Shown: piece by piece, positions 63,857-64,000 of the stretch
Numbering within the stretch: position 1 is the first letter of the stretch
Layout: each line of letters begins with the position of its first letter
Source of the DNA: FEN-1219 sp039933105
Lineage (GTDB): Bacteria; Pseudomonadota; Gammaproteobacteria; Steroidobacterales; Rariloculaceae
DNA: 64,000 nt
Assembly: GCA_039933105.1 (NCBI GenBank)
Contig: JBDTOT010000018.1
Coordinates: 1-64,000 of the forward strand
Direction of reading: 5' to 3'
Notes under the pieces: generated by a model
Database searches by the model: none
Told to the model about the DNA's origin: nothing
What the model saw: only the letters and a program-made list of their open reading frames with translations
Program-made: the position numbers and the translations under genes

Positions 63857-64000
63857 ATGCACCGCTACCTCATGCCCGTAGTGTCTGCCGCGCTTTTGAT
63901 CGGCGCTACGTCTGCCGCGCTCGCGCAGACTCCTGGGCTCGTCGACTCACCCTGCCCGCCGCCTAACCCTGCGGCGGCCGCGCAACTCGCGCCCGTCGAC
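63857..64000 (+). CDS. Exported protein, truncated by the window end
   Basis: First 48 codons of a longer gene. The ATG at 63857 has GGGGGATCC upstream. Residues 1-23 are a clear signal peptide (MHRYLMPVVSAALLIGATSA, cleavage near ALAQ). The visible mature start (TPGLVDSPCPPPNPAAAA) has one Cys and a Pro-rich stretch. Such starts occur in exported SGNH/GDSL-type hydrolases of this kind of bacterium, but too little is visible for a call. Confidence 0.5.
   Translation, partial: MHRYLMPVVSAALLIGATSAALAQTPGLVDSPCPPPNPAAAAQLAPVD

Overview
The window is dense, GC-rich bacterial chromosome with short intergenic gaps, no rRNA, tRNA, insertion sequence, phage gene or CRISPR array that I can recognise. 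Two large TonB-dependent receptors, a Kef-type K+/H+ antiporter with its flavoprotein partner, many Sec/Tat-exported enzymes, quinoprotein dehydrogenases and an isoquinoline 1-oxidoreductase-like molybdoenzyme point to an aerobic Gram-negative heterotroph. The gene mix looks most like a gammaproteobacterium of the Steroidobacter type, but that placement is inference.

Layout. 0-9 kb: exported ankyrin protein, asparagine synthetase, an unknown exported protein, kefF-like and kefC-like genes coupled to a phospholipase D/cardiolipin synthase-like gene. 9-18 kb: a tightly coupled six-gene minus-strand catabolic operon (hyuA, hyuB, two non-canonical M24/creatinase-like genes, MmgE/PrpD, aromatic-acid type MFS transporter). 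18-25 kb: a divergent TonB receptor followed by exported unknowns and a PAP2 phosphatase. 25-34 kb: LysR regulator facing a 23-codon micro-ORF, a TetR-controlled heterodimeric ABC exporter, small exported proteins, a GST and an AraC regulator. 34-42 kb: second TonB receptor (with an apparent lost stop codon), glutathione peroxidase-like protein, exported unknowns, an enolase-superfamily enzyme. 42-48 kb: a sucrose phosphorylase / MFS / LacI / PfkB-kinase locus with two matching operator-like palindromes. 48-55 kb: a DUF6152-type operon, a two-gene molybdenum hydroxylase, a DUF6282-like hydrolase and an EthD-like protein. 55-64 kb: a six-gene operon of exported enzymes with two PQQ/haem quinoproteins, a lactonase, an alpha/beta hydrolase lacking its serine nucleophile, and two carboxymuconolactone-decarboxylase-like proteins, one fused to a creatininase-like domain.

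The strongest candidate for an undescribed system is a set of exported proteins that recurs in this window. Three DUF6152-type modules (start AHH, then an NPH motif) always travel with a second exported domain marked by C-x-P-x-G-V-P-R and W-(D/E)-G-D-T-L-V. The two are adjacent at 39.8-41.0 kb, adjacent at 48.4-50.5 kb, and fused in one polypeptide at 21.1-22.1 kb. Two longer proteins at 3.6 and 38.1 kb appear to carry an enlarged version of the second domain. Several copies sit near TonB receptors or exported oxidoreductases, so a periplasmic role tied to substrate uptake or oxidation is a reasonable but untested guess.
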